A stretch of 64,000 bases of DNA, taken from positions 68,068,609-68,132,608 of the forward strand of contig OX381709.1 in the NCBI GenBank assembly GCA_947462335.1, written 5' to 3'. The notes beneath the pieces were generated by a model. It ran no database searches and was not told the origin of the DNA. It saw nothing but the letters and a program-made list of their open reading frames with translations. This DNA comes from Harmothoe impar. Lineage: Eukaryota; Annelida; Polychaeta; Phyllodocida; Polynoidae. Both the position numbers and the translations under genes were made by a program. The stretch's first letter is position 1. Each line of letters begins with the position of its first letter. Shown in pieces: positions 43,456 through 56,337 of this stretch.

Positions 43456-43714
43456 CGATGCTGATTGAGTAGCTCACCTGCTGCAACTTGACCTGAGCTG
43501 TATCAGTCCGCACTCAGCCCTAACCCCGTTACAAACACATATAACCCTCCTCACTGATCCAATACTGTTGAAGGTTATACCCTTCTCTGCCACCCATGTC
43601 CTACCCTGCCACTGGATCCTGAACCATATGGCCCAAATTCAGAACAGCCGGCCACTATCTATATGTGTATTCCACCGGATTCATAGTGATATTCCAGCGG
43701 GTTTGGAAATAAGT

Positions 43715-43805
43715 TAAACATTTATTCAATATTGACAACTGTTTGATCAACGTTGATCAACACGTTGTCAATTGTAATCAACAACAACTCTGTGTTTGCT
43801 TGGCA
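43715..43805. mobile_element. MITE fragment, CCCAGTGGGCAC family
   Basis: Inverted CAATATTGACAAC / GTTGTCAATTG and CAACGTTGATCAAC blocks as in the family core. The termini are diverged. Confidence 0.5.
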
Positions 43806-44819
43806 TATTTTCCCTGTTATTTAGCCAGTCACACTGCTCGGTTAGTCATAACCCCCCTCCTCCATTAGAACAGGGCACTGTATGCTTAAAATCTTTAATT
43901 TCCTATTAGGACTTACCTTATCCCAGGTAGGACACCTAATCCCCACGGATCTCCCACGCCGTACCTCCCAGGTCTAAGCTAGCGCTAGCTTATCTTGTCT
44001 TCTAATTTCCCACGGGAGGTCAGTACGCATTAGTGAAAGGCTCCATTTAAACGTGTTTAGGGGGTAAGAAAAAACTGATGTTGATGTAAGGTACCAAAAC
44101 AAGCATTCAGTGTCACACCCCATGTGAATTTAGATTTAGAGTTAGGAACTAACTGGACATGTAGGCTAATGGGGTAGGGCCAACATATTCTTTAGATTTA
44201 TGTAGGATATGAACGTCATTTTACATCAGGATGGATTCCTCCATTGACACACGTTCACACATCTTCAAGATATAGCAGACACAGAGTGAAATAGTTATAT
44301 GATGTGGCTGTAACATCCTAATGATTGCCACATGTAGTGTGATCGAATCTTGTGTGGCCTACTCTGTTTTAGATTCCATCCTCAGTTTCTGACCGTTTTG
44401 AACGTTGTATCCTCTGCAGATTAAAAGCCCTACAATATATTGTTCATTACCAGTATTTTCCTATTTGCTTGGTGGGAGGGATATATTTTCAAAGGACATA
44501 GTCCCCCCTGCCTCCCCTTCTACTCAATAAATAATAGACCTTTTCTGCCATCTCCAATGATTATACAACCATTATTCACATGGAAAGTAATGACATACCC
44601 TATAACCATATTGCCATAACAATTTTTCTAGCCCATAATTTCCTCTCCGGGACAGCCACATTATCACCGCTTCCACCTGCCCTGATCGTGAACCAGTCTC
44701 CAATCGCAGGCATCTGCTGGGCTCATGATAGAAAATGGGCCCCAAGTATCTGCTTGGATATGCACTGCTCATCTGTTTGCGGGTACAGGTAGGCTAAATG
44801 GTGCCGCGTGCTGACGGAA

Positions 44820-44890
44820 ACTGATAACTGCGCATGCGCAGGATGTTGTGCTCACGTGCTGTAAGGTCACGTGGGTTACCATGGTAATAT
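44820..44890. promoter_or_regulatory. Cluster of NRF1, E-box and RFX X-box-like motifs
   Basis: TGCGCATGCGCA (NRF1 palindrome), TCACGTGC, GTCACGTGGG and GTTACCATGGTAAT (X-box-like) fall within 70 bp. This is the composition of an animal housekeeping or ciliary promoter. No adjoining exon could be proven. Confidence 0.4.
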
Positions 44891-45781
44891 TGGGGTTCCT
44901 GCCGCACCTGGCGGAATGTTGGAGAACTATGTGAGTGTGGTAACACATTGGCACCTTGCAAGAGAGCAGAACTGCAATAGGCAATAGAACTGCCACGGGT
45001 AATGTAGGTTCATACATAAAGCATAGCGGGTGATACCGAGGCAATCTTTGATCTCTGGTGGTTGGGCCGGCTGGTGGCCAACCTATCATATAAATGAAGT
45101 AGGCTATCTGTGACATTTTCCATTATGAGTTATGAAAGCTTACTACTGAACATCCAATTATGCAGAAATTATTGGAATGGGATCGCACTTCTCAGTCTAT
45201 GGGTTATGAATATGAATCAGATAAAATAAGGTGTTTCATACCTGAAAATCGTTACGTGAATGATGGGATTGATTGGTCTATATATGAAATTATAATTGCC
45301 ACAACGTCAGTACCTCTCTGAATAATGGGACCTCAATATCCATGCCTGTACATATACAAAGTGCCAATTCACAATTCTTGGATCTACCTAATGGCCAGGA
45401 AGAGTATGGCAGCTTAGAGAGCCGCATCCTCATTAGTCAATTCCCTAGGGGCACATCTAGTTCCGACCTTTATCCACAATTCACAGAAAGCTTTACTCCT
45501 GACTTTGGCATCCTGAATACAGCACTTGACTTACAGAACTCTCAACTGTCCTTGGTGCTATTACTTGGAACTATGGAATGGAATGAGTGAATGCTAATGG
45601 TTGGTGGGTGTTTAGAATGATAGTTAGAGAAGTATATGTTCAACATGAAGCGATTCATAAATACCACCAGTCCTGTCCTCATTAATAGACACAAGTTTAC
45701 AAAGGTCATATTTGTCTATAGTTTTACCTTTTTTAATAACACAGCCAAAAATAATTATCTACTTTTAAGAAAATTAGTTTA

Positions 45782-46397
45782 TTAAGGTGGGTCAATATGA
45801 TGCCTTTTTCGTCCACTGCGCCGTCTTCTGCGCAGGTACATTCTCTAGTTTGACCATAGAACACCAGGGCACCCTTGTTTCAAATTGGCCTAAGTAACAT
45901 CAAATGGTCATAAAATAGGATATGGATTTTCCCTGACCGGGGCGAGAACCACCAACCTTTGAATATGAAGGCATCCATTCTACCACTGTGCTATGCAGTC
46001 TGTAGTGGTTGTCCTCATTGGAAGTCATACATAGGTAGCCCTCAGTATATTTCTATTTCTTTACAACTTTTTTTTTTCAATGGGCCTGAACCTTAGAAAT
46101 ATGTGCGGGACCATGTGTTAAAAATATATTCTCTAGATAGAAAACATCGAAGCCTATACTCTGAGAGAGTTGTATAGAAATTTAGCTACTTTTCAATACA
46201 ATTTCATGTAGATATGTGGCAAAACACTGTATAATCCATCACATGAGACATTAACTTAAGGCTTAAATATCTCAGAAAATAGCCCGGGACCCCTCTATTT
46301 TCTCAGTTTCTTTGGAAAGTGTATGCTATTATGGTCTTATGGTGAAAACCTGACGAAAATCTAGCTACTTTTACATCAAGGCATTGACCCACCTTAA
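45782..46397. mobile_element. TTAA-bounded MITE
   Basis: TTAAGGTGGGTCAAT at 45782 and its inverse ending TTAA at 46397 bound about 610 bp. TTAA flanks point to a piggyBac- or Kolobok-type transposase. A tRNA-like segment lies inside. A related left end (TTAAGGTGGCTCAAT) lies near 55486. Confidence 0.6.
45933..46012 (-). repeat. tRNA-derived SINE head
   Basis: Minus-strand GCATAGCACAGTGGTAGAAT and GTGGTTCTCGCCCC give A- and B-box-like spacing. It lies inside the TTAA MITE. Confidence 0.55.
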
Positions 46398-46476
46398 ACT
46401 CGTCTGGCGGACAGGGCACTTGTTTTAAGAAAAAGCAAATTTTCTTAAAACAAGTGCCCTGACTGCCAGACGAGTT
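46397..46476. mobile_element. 80-bp near-perfect hairpin element
   Basis: 37-base arms (AACTCGTCTGGC ... TTAAGAAAA and inverse) with two mismatches and a 6-base loop. It abuts the TTAA MITE. Outside both, ACAGCCAAAAATAATTATCT (45741) and its inverse (near 46500-46522) form a further inverted pair, so three insertions look nested. Confidence 0.75.
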
Positions 46477-48920
46477 AAATAAACTAATCTTCATGAAATA
46501 AGATAATTATGTTTGGCTGTGAACATATTTCATATTGTTACGAATATTATGAGGTAAACTAGAATAAACCATCTCTAAAACAGCTATCTAAATCAACCCA
46601 ATATGCATCTGACCTGTTCAGATCGGACTGTTCCTTTTTGAATTCTTATGTAAAGTGGTGAACGACTTTTAATAAGCTCCCTTATTTGATAGAAGTAGAC
46701 ACTATTTTAAGTCAGTTTAACCAAAGAGCAATTTATCCTGTTTGTTCTTTGGCTCAGCTATCAGAGCCAACGATGACATGTCTTAATAACCTTTAAATAC
46801 CATCAGATTCTAATCTGATGCACAAGTTCTTTTTGCATCCAGTGCCGCAGGTTTAATGCAATACATCTTCATGTATTGTGCCTTTGGACCAAGTATGTAT
46901 CCATGGAATGTAACCCAGAATGTTAGGCGTGACATCTCAGAATGATGGCCAAACTGGCAGGACAGATTCCCGGGACAGATGTAATAGTACACATTACAAG
47001 TGTATAAATTTTCTTCTGGTTGCCAGCCGGAATATCCTCACCACTCACTCACTCCCCTTATTCTAATAGCCATTGATGGCGTATTCTGCAAGATGTGGTG
47101 ATCAGACATATATGCTTTTCATCCCAGGTCAACTAGAAAGTCTACAATAATAGACTCCCGACTAGACTTTATTACTGACATTTTTGTCAAAACATGTATG
47201 ATAGTGATTATGATCTCAACCTCATACTGGAGGGTCGAGTCAGACTGTGTAGTGTATATTCTACGTGCGTACCGCCACCCTGTTGTCTTGCTAGTCTCTC
47301 CCCCCGGTCTCGCCATTGTAAGGACACATACAGTGAAGTAGTACAAGGAAAGTGCAGATAGCCGCGGGGTAAGCTATACAGTAAATCCCCACTGGTTACT
47401 ATTCACACAACATTGAACCTCTTGGCCACTGTAGACAAGGTAATTTAATATAAACATAAAGAATAAGAAGTGTAGGTCGGCGATATCCAACAGGTAGAGC
47501 TGTAACCCAATAGCCCTTTTAAAGAGAGAGATAAGGATTAACGTATGACTCCATAGCCGCCTGGTGGCGAGGCACTGATAATAAAGGTGCCTCAACGCGA
47601 GACCTCGTTAAAGTGAGATGTGATCCTACTTCCGCCCCCTGCCTTTTAAGACAAAAAGGCAACCACACCACGCCCTAAACCTGGAGATGAAGGAGGGGGG
47701 GCGGGGGGGGCTTTGAACCTGACTGTGTCAAAGTTGCATGTCTAAAGGCATGGATTTTGCGGTGTCGACAGGAATATGGGGCACTTGAGTCGAGTTGGTT
47801 CTCAACTCTTTGCTTAGCCAGCATTCAGAGGCATCATCAAAGCATATTCACACCTCTTTGAAAAGTTGCTTCCTGTTGCAAAAAAGGTTAAGATAAAAGA
47901 CTTTGAAGGATTGGAGCTTGGAATCCTATGCTACTGGTGGTTGCTTTCACTCAACACACATCAGCCTTCTCATGCAGCTCAACGTTTGAGTCGCTAATTC
48001 ACGTACTCTTAAAGGTGTACATGAATTACTATACGTGTAGCATCAAATAAACTACTAATATTGAGGTTCTGCTGACACCTCTGCTGTACCCCCGCTCTGT
48101 ACTGCTCTGTCTTCTCTTATGCTTTTTCATGTCTTATTATGACATGCCGACACAGAGGTATAGAAAGCAAGGTTTTAGAGCCTCCAATGTCTACAGAAAT
48201 ATGATTGCTCCTGCGAGAAACTACCCAGTAAACAAAATATATTATAGCACGTTATATAACGTTTCTCTATGACTCCTTATCATGGCAAAACGCTATATAA
48301 CGTTAAAACCCTACCTATTCGTTGTCGTAAGGTAACAGTGTGGATGAAAAGCACACTGACATAAATAACACGAATAAACTTAAAGAACGTAGGAAACAGC
48401 AATTGCTCATGTATTATTGTGGAAGAGATGAAAAGGTCCTCTAGGCTCAAAAGGTAACGCTGTACACAGACTCAGTAATTGAATCAGTACTGCACCAGCG
48501 CTGGACTTTTTTTCTTCTTTTTTTTTGAGTTGATTTATCTTTTATTGTCATACATGTAGAAGATGTACATAGAATAAGGCAGGTTTTATCTCAGGTCCCT
48601 GCGCCAACGCTAAACTCATCAACCAGCAACTGATTCATGATTATACCTCTGTAGTGTAAGGAGCCTATTACTGATGGGTAGAAAATAATACTCCCAATAA
48701 CAGATTATGGGTTCTGAGCCTAGGCATAATTAGGCTCAGAACCCAATAGTCCACTGGTTAATAAGTCTAGAGTTGTGAATTTGACCCTAGACTTGTCACC
48801 TTGATAAGGCCACAGCCTGGACTTTCCTTGTCATTCCGACGAGCCTCCAACACATTTTGCCAGCCACCTCTCTGCCAGCCAATCCCCCCCTGGTCATCAA
48901 ACAACTATCTGTATCATTCT

Positions 48921-49120
48921 TAAAGATACTATATCAGGTAATTTTAGATGATTTTCTCATTCTAGTTTGGTTCCATGATCCATATAATTGCATGCAGGTA
49001 TGGAAAGTTGGAAGGCTCTCATTCACCATTTAGAATAATAAAATTATACAATATATTGTCACAAATTAATAACTGTCGGCTTGCAGAAATCAAGAGCTGT
49101 TAGCGGTGCATCATAACACC
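48921..49120. repeat. Dispersed repeat shared with 99-290
   Basis: Second copy of the repeat at 99-290. Confidence 0.6.
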
Positions 49121-49988
49121 GTTGGATTTATCCTGCAATCACAACACAACAACTTGTATGCAAAAGGTACATTCAGTCTATTCCCACCTGCAAATCACAA
49201 TAAGCAGAACACAAGGGAAATGGTGAATAATAGCAATTGCAATGTTATTTTGTAATTTAATTTTGGAGCGTTTTAACTGATTTTATATATTTAAGAGGAG
49301 CGCCTGGGTTTGATAATCTCAATTTTGGCTGTACATATCAAATTCATTTCTATATACACATGAACTAGAATGGATCACATGAGTGATAGTTTTTCATAAA
49401 CCATGATATGCCAAATTGGATTGCATACTCCATTTCACAAGCACTCAAATTATTTTTCAATCCAATCCAAATAAAAGTAGATCTAAAGAGTGGACCCTTT
49501 CACTTTTTCCCTCCACTTTTTCATACAATGACAGTTACTGTTTCCATTTTTATCACACTAAATCCAAAGCACGTTGATACCATGGACGTATAGTAACTAA
49601 TGTAAGTGAGTATAGACATACCAGATGAGTTCAATCCCCCTCCCAACACTAATAGTGTTAGTAATCCCTAATTAAGTGGGTAGCAAGCCGTAATCAGGAG
49701 TTACTCATTAACGGGTGGCACGTGTGACCCGTCACGGGCCTGGGAAGGGTCGATTTGGCTGATTCTCTAACAAACAAGACTTTAGTAGACTATAATATTA
49801 TCCCCGGGAGTCGACGTGTTTCTTGTGACCTCTGCAGTCAAATTGATGCAGCTGCATTTCACGTGGATAAAAGAAAGTAGCTTGTGTCTTTATGACCCCT
49901 TATCTCGTTGGATCTTCCCATTTGTTCTCTTGCCTTCATATTTTGTTTTTAGATGTGGACCTACTATATACCGGTAGGACCGTTATAA

Positions 49989-50099
49989 CCCCAGTTGGCA
50001 CAAAATTCAGTTCAACGTTGAATCAACATTGAGTCAACATTGAATCAATACTGATAACCACTTATCAATGTTGATTATATGTTCGTTGCCCCCTGGGAC
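49989..50099. mobile_element. MITE, CCCAGTGGGCAC family
   Basis: Begins CCCCAGTTGGCACAAAATTC and ends GTTGCCCCCTGGG. The core has TCAACGTTGAATCAACATTG blocks almost identical to the copy at 7459. Confidence 0.7.
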
Positions 50100-50937
50100 T
50101 AAAGCTCCCTGAGTTCTCGTTCAGGTCTTCCTCCCCCTCTCACCTGCCTTGACCCCCATTTAACGTAGAGGATTCACTACTACGTGTTAGGTTTGATAAA
50201 ACTACGCCTTCTTCTCCACTATACGCAAAAAAGGCGATAGTGCTGGGGGATACGGAGACGTCTGAGATAAGGACGTCAAAGTCGGGATGTGTTGGTGCTC
50301 CTTAAACCCCTACCTGCCCTGTATAATATAGGGCTGAGTACCTGTCTCGGCTCCTCTCCGACTGCTGCTGTAGGGGTACCCTGTAAATCTGAGGGTCGAG
50401 GGTCCAAGGCTATCTTGGGGGAACTTGCTAAAATATTTTCAAAAATTAGCCCTGAACGAACACACACCAGGGGGAGTATGCGAATTTCTAAAGATTCAGA
50501 GAATGTCCACCAGCCCAGTGGGCACAGCAACACCTAATAAGTGACTAATAAGCTCTCCAATGAAGTGCTTATTATCCATCTATATTGTGGCTAGAATGTA
50601 AGAACTATTAGTCAGCTAATCTGCAGCACTTATTAAGCCCTTCAATGCAGTGGTTATCAAGAGGTTCATTAATTCAGCTAATAAGGGCAACAAAAGTCAA
50701 ATTTATTCAAAGATTATAATTGTGACACTACCGCACTGCTATAAAGCAGCACTTATAAGTGACTTGCTCTGCAGTTCTTATTAAGCACTTCAAAGCAGTG
50801 ATTAGTAATAAGCTGAAGTGTGCCACCATTTAAAAAGGAATTCCACTGAAACGTTCTGCTGTTTATTCAAGCATATAACATTCATAAGCAGCTCAGTATA
50901 CAAACATTGGAAATTCATGATTGTTGTACAGATTAAT

Positions 50938-51006
50938 GTTGTCAATGGGAATCGAACTCCTTACCTCCAGATGTAAAGTCCAGTGTGCTATTGCATGAGC
51001 TAGTGG
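50938..51006 (-). repeat. tRNA-derived SINE head
   Basis: Minus-strand TAGCTCATGCAATAGCACAC and AGGAGTTCGATTCCC (perfect B box). Confidence 0.6.
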
Positions 51007-51754
51007 GGCTGATGATAAGTGGTGGTCCTAAACCTTACTGTACCCCTAGCATACCCTAGGTACACTGCAAAAGCAGCCCTTCATATATCATGCTCACACA
51101 CTGGCTAAAAAGGGCTTTATTTGCAGTGAGATACAAACAAAAACTGTCTTATTTGAATCTGATTGAATGAAAAACCCATTCAACTCATTTTGGAAATAGA
51201 TGGGAAGTATTATTCTCTTCAGCTATGCACCCATTTTCTTTGCGTTAAGCAAAAGCAAAAGGTCCGGATGAGTTTTTCTCCAATTCTTTTCGGTTTTATC
51301 GAACCTCTCACAATATACAGAAAAGTGAGAATAGAAGTATTATATCAAAATCGAGTTTGTATTGACAGTGTACAAGTCATAGTCAACCACTGTGAACACA
51401 TCCTAGCTCCTGACCCTGGCAAACCTGACACACCTGATAACCAACTGGTGACTGGTGCAATGTGCCTTGACCATACTCACTGTCAGATAGCGTGAGATGG
51501 CTGCTGTCACAACCTTTTCTCAGAGTCTCCAGTGGTCCATTGTAGCCTTTTCCCCTCCCGGCTAGGACCACCTTCGTCAACACTGATATCTGCTATCTTT
51601 TTACCAGTCGCAAGTGTATTATGCTTTTACGGGCTGAAGCGGATCTGTGAAAGTCTCATGGAAGACCAGGACACCGAAGGTTCACTGCAGTCTGTCTACT
51701 GACACTTACAGACGCGACTCCTGTCAGGACAACTCTTGGGAAAATTTGGTGCCG

Positions 51755-51838
51755 TGGCTCCTTCTGGGATCGCACCCAGGACCTCTCACACACAAGTCCA
51801 GCGACTTACTCATTAGGCCACCAAATCTCCTTGTAGAA
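51755..51838 (-). repeat. tRNA-derived SINE head
   Basis: Minus-strand TGGCCTAATGAGTAAGTCGC and CTGGGTGCGATCCCAG show A- and B-box-like elements. Confidence 0.6.
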
Positions 51839-53072
51839 TCATGGTGAATTCCCCCCTCAAATAAGTACCAGAACAGAAGACAACAAGGAGACACAAAGTA
51901 TTCTCAAAGATCACACAACTTACCCTTGGGTATTAATATGTTATGACATAAAGTGGTTCTTAGACAATACAAATACAGTCCTTATCAAGGGATGTCAATG
52001 CACTGACTAATAAGAACTTCATTTGCGGGGCTTAATATCCATTATAAAGAAGATGGTCAATCAGTTACTAACAAGCCCTGCTTTTGCAGCCCTGCAGAAC
52101 CTCTAATAAGGTCTTACATGCGATGGTTATTAGACAGTGAAAAAGCAGCCCTTATCAGGGCATGTCGATTCACTGCTTAATAAGGACTTATCTTGCACTG
52201 ACTGATAAGAACTTAATTTGCAGGGCTTGATATTCATAACAAAGACAATAGTTAATCAGCTATGAATAAGCCCTACTTTTGCAGCCCTGCATAACCCCAA
52301 ATAAGGTCTTACATGTGATGGTTATTAGACAGTGCAAAAGCAGCCTTTATAAGGGGATGTTGATACACTGCTTAATAAGGACTAAAAATGTAGGCCTTCT
52401 TAGTTATTATGAAAACCACCATTAATAAGTCCTGTTTCTGTAGCCCTTCAGCTGTTGTAGCTAACCAGAGCTGCATGGCCCTGCCTACTAAGGGAGGCAT
52501 ATGTAGCCCTGCATGTGCATCACTTATTAAAAGCTTAATATTCTGTTAACTATTGAGTACAAATACCATGCTAAATGTTACTAACTATTGTGTGCTGCCT
52601 GAATGGATAATACGCCCTGCAAGGTCATTAGCCACCAGAGCAGCTACTAATCAGTGGTGGCGTGCCCACTGGGAGGTGGCGTTAGTGAGTTTCTAAAGGT
52701 TCTGAACATCTCCACAGGGTCCCGCCACCAGTTTGTCCGAATTATCCTTAATGGGCTATGCCTTTTTTATGTTGCAAGAATACCACCTTGGTGCGTAGAT
52801 TGCTACAGGGTTGATTCATCTAAAAAAGGCTCTGTATGATGTACTTTAATATACAGCCCTGACGATAGGATGTATCATGATAACAAAGGACATCTCATAC
52901 ACATCTGGAAAAAACAACGAAATAGTAATATGGGGCCTACACATAATTAATCTGTGATATCCTATCTATGAGATACCATTCGGCAACCTTCTTGACCTAC
53001 ATTGGAACCCCATCTACATCAACGCGATAACAGAACCTGCACCCTTGGGGTGCTGTAAAATAGTTAGTGCAT

Positions 53073-54029
53073 GCACACTGAAAATATTGAATCTCAAATG
53101 TTAGTCAAAAGTTAGTAGGTTGTACTAACTTTTTACTAACTTTTGTACAAACATTAGCAAAAATTACGTGCCCAAAATTCCTATCCTATCTTAGCGTTTT
53201 GCTGCTAACCCTTAGCTAAAAGTTAGCATTGCCCAGGTCACCTGAACTTATGAGGCTACCATAAAATTTGGTGTACACCCGCATCTCACATATAACTCAC
53301 ACCCCAACTTTGAGAGAATCCTATAACCTCTATCTAGGGCTTGGAAATTGTGATTTTAGTGCTGTACTATACCTTCAAAACCCTTGTATTACCTGCCCAT
53401 AGACCTGAGAATATTGTATAACCTGCACTAGAGGTTTGGTTCTAGTATAACCCACAAGTTACATGCAGGAATTTACGGTAGTCATTCATTAGTGATTAGT
53501 ACATCTATAACCAGTCAGTGGCATGGCCCTAGTTTATGTGCAACAACCACATCATGAGCTACCTGTGCAATGGTAACTCCATCCATTGAAGCCAGTTTGT
53601 CTACATAACAATTATTGTCCTGTAGAATTGGCCATACAGAGACTTGAGTCTGTCTTTGATATATGCACTTTTCAAAAACACAAAAAAGGTGTCCCATTCA
53701 GAAAACCTCATTGGAATAGGTTGATCAGTTTAAAAAAAAATCTGGCTAAGTAGATACATGCATACATTTTGTTACACACCATATCATATTCAAAATTAGA
53801 AAAGGTTACCTCTAAGCATGATAACAAGTGCAATTACAATCTTATCATATAGATAAATTTCTCATGATTTGCTTGTGCTGTCACCTGGTGTGGAGTTCCT
53901 GTGGGTAGCTGGTTAGTAAAAAGTTAGTCATAGTTTAGCAAAATCTTAGTTCGATTTGATAATGCTGATAAGTTAGTGGTTTTGACTAAGATATATTAGC
54001 ATTGACTAACCCCCAGATTTTTCAGTGTG
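53073..54029. mobile_element. hAT-like MITE, ~957 bp
   Basis: GCACACTGAAAA at 53073 and its inverse at 54018-54029. Flanking TGCATGCA and TGCTTACA match at 6 of 8 positions, as for an aged 8-bp duplication. Both ends are rich in GTTAGT/ACTAAC units. No gene inside. Confidence 0.55.
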
Positions 54030-55018
54030 CTTACATCGTAGGGGCGTGGTTGACAAACGATATTAACACTAATCTCTCATAACCCCAGAGGATAAATCAG
54101 GCTGATAATCCAGTAAGGCCAAAAGAACAATGTATACTAGTACACGTTTCAGGGTACTGGATATAGCAACAGGGCCGACCTTAGGAATATTTACCCACTT
54201 TGAATAAATATAGATTTGGTTTAGGTAGACCTTTTATGGTAGCATACACAGTGAGTGCATTAAGTATATTCTGCGACCCGTCTCATCTGCATGGTTCTAT
54301 GATAACTCCTATGCATGTTTCGATGTCTACCAGAAAAAAAAGAGTTTCAGACTGACTCTCCCGATGTCACTAAACCTATACTCATTTTAGAGTAAGGCAT
54401 ATCAAAGAGACGCTGACAAGGCTATATACCTTACTTATGCATTCCATGCAGCATGCCATATAGAGTCCAATGATGCTGAACTCTCCTTCCAGACTCGGAC
54501 AATACTGGATTCTGAATTCCAGAATCACAAGATTTTTTTTTACAAGGTGGAGGGACCTTGTATGAGTATGTATACCTGATGGATATGGTAACATATTCTC
54601 CTAACGTTTTATAATACAGAGGACAGCACAGCAACGTACCGTAGCGGTAGATGTGGACATTTAACGTGCTACGATGTTAGAATATGCAATAAATGTCTGC
54701 AAGACGCTACCGTCGTAAAATATTTGCCATTTATGACCTTCATGCAAAACCGGTTCATTGTCCTCCATGTCTACCCTCCCACGCACCTAGCTTTGTTCTG
54801 ATAATGGCTACAGTCCACTTGGCCGATCGAGCCCATACATTTTCTATTGGCCGATTAGGACCCAGTGGATGGTGACCTTCAGCCATCATTATATAGATAC
54901 GAGAATTATACTCTTCTACACTGTTAGAAATAAATGTAGCAGAGCAGTTAACACTGTAGTTTTACAGCATTGTAAAAAGTTAGTTGCCATTCTTGTTAGT
55001 GTATACTAACCCAAAACG

Positions 55019-55152
55019 ACACGGCAGTTGCATACGAGTCATTTTATTCAACGGTGGGTTGGTGGGGCCCACAAGTGGCCTTATAGGCCACGAGTGGGCC
55101 CCACCAGACCCACAAGTTGAATAAAATGACAAGTATGCAAATGGCGTGATGT
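55019..55152. mobile_element. Foldback hairpin element
   Basis: Arms of about 60 bp (GTCATTTTATTCAAC, GGTGGGGCCCAC, AAGTGGCC and inverses) meet at a TTATA loop near 55083. Confidence 0.7.
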
Positions 55153-55504
55153 TTTGTATTTATTATACCTAGGTTCGCCTTTCTTTTCCGTGAAATTTGA
55201 CTTATTCTGTGTTAGTTCAACCATAGATGTGTAATATACATATCTATGGTTCAACAGCAGTATTGGTCTCAAAATCTCAAAATATTCAGCTACATTTGGA
55301 ATTTTCACGGCTAAAATTACATTTATTCTATGATTTTGTTTTAAGGATAGAAATCTACGGGACTTCATCTATCCATTCATGGTCAAATTAATTTTTAATT
55401 CATAGGATTACTATTTTAAAATAGCTTTTAAACCCCTGACCGCTGGCTATTGTCCCTCGCCAAGCTGGCCTGTCTCGCATTATTAAGGTGGCTCAATCTC
55501 TATC

Positions 55505-55641
55505 TTGTACGCCACTCTCAGAGTCTGTACGCCACTCTCAGGGGCTGTACGCCACTCTCAGAGTCTGTACGCCACTCTCAGAGCTTGTACGCCACGCTCA
55601 GGGCTTGTACGCCACACTCATAGCTTTAGAGTGGCGTACAA
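55505..55641. repeat. Six 20-bp tandem repeats with an inverted end unit
   Basis: GTACGCCACTCTCAGAGTCT recurs six times in exact 20-bp register with few changes. AGAGTGGCGTACAA, an inverted unit, follows at 55628-55641. Confidence 0.9.
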
Positions 55642-55927
55642 CGGATTTTATGCAATAAATACGCCGTCGGCGGTTTCTATAGTTAAGAGATAGGGATCCT
55701 GTATGCTTTGTTGTCCTAGGTATAATAAATGTAGTAGATTCTCCTGTACAGTTTATTGCAGGTAAATAGTAAAATCTGCTGTACATCTACACTGTTAGAA
55801 GTAAGTAGTGTTCCTGTACAGCAACTATTGGGGGCAACTTTGGTTCCAGTAAATTCTGCTGTAGACCTACAGTAGAATCTACTGTTGACGCAGACCTGAG
55901 TTCTAAAAAGGCTCACATATTCAACAT

Positions 55928-55990
55928 CTTGGAGATTTGAACCCCCAGGTTCCAATCCATAGTCCTGAACCATGACCACTACGCCAGTGA
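55928..55990 (-). repeat. tRNA-derived SINE head
   Basis: Minus-strand TGGCGTAGTGGTCATGG and GGGGGTTCAAATCTCC. Confidence 0.6.
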
Positions 55991-56337
55991 ATCCTGCATG
56001 TCAGGTGCATTGAAACACCTCCTACTTATGTGTGAATGGTAATGAGGTCAACACAGGATCCCTGGGGACAATTTTAGAACTAGACTGTTCATGTCTTAAG
56101 GGATAATATGAAAATTACCCTATTGCAGTAATGTACTAATAAGGACTGAACTACCATTAGTTGAAGTGTAATCTTGATGGCATATAGATGTTTTTCAAAG
56201 TAAGTTTTACTATCTTTCATGCAGATTGTTGAGATACATTGGTCTTATCCTCTGCATATTTTCAATAGTAACATTTCAGTGTACCAAAATATATTATATT
56301 TTAGAATTGCATCAGGAGAAATGTAGTTTGTGTGAGA

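Larger units (their letters stand above)
43051..49988. other. Intergenic, no supported gene outside the listed repeats
   Basis: ATTAAA near 43304 could end the methyltransferase transcript. Palindromes CGTTATATAACG (48250) and GCTATATAACGTT (48291) stand out in otherwise plain AT-rich DNA. Confidence 0.4.
50514..52673. mobile_element. 2.2-kb element with CCCAGTGGGCAC termini and internal repeats
   Basis: CCCAGTGGGCAC at 50514 and its inverse at 52662-52673 bound a 2160-bp block with no convincing gene. Its right half holds three diverged ~175-190-bp tandem units (landmark GGTTATTAGACAGTG at 51954, 52129 and 52318). Its left third carries many TAATAAG/CTTATTA motifs. Two tRNA-like SINE heads lie inside. 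An open frame at 51163-51495 is not recognised. The shared terminus ties it to the short MITEs of the same family. Confidence 0.6.

Noticed and set aside
44769..45116. 115-residue minus-strand frame beside the NRF1/X-box cluster
   Set aside because: No family resemblance; it covers the motif cluster itself, so it is unlikely to be coding.
51163..51495. 110-residue frame inside the 2.2-kb element
   Set aside because: Not recognised as a transposase or other family, and flanked by repeats; noted only inside the element entry.
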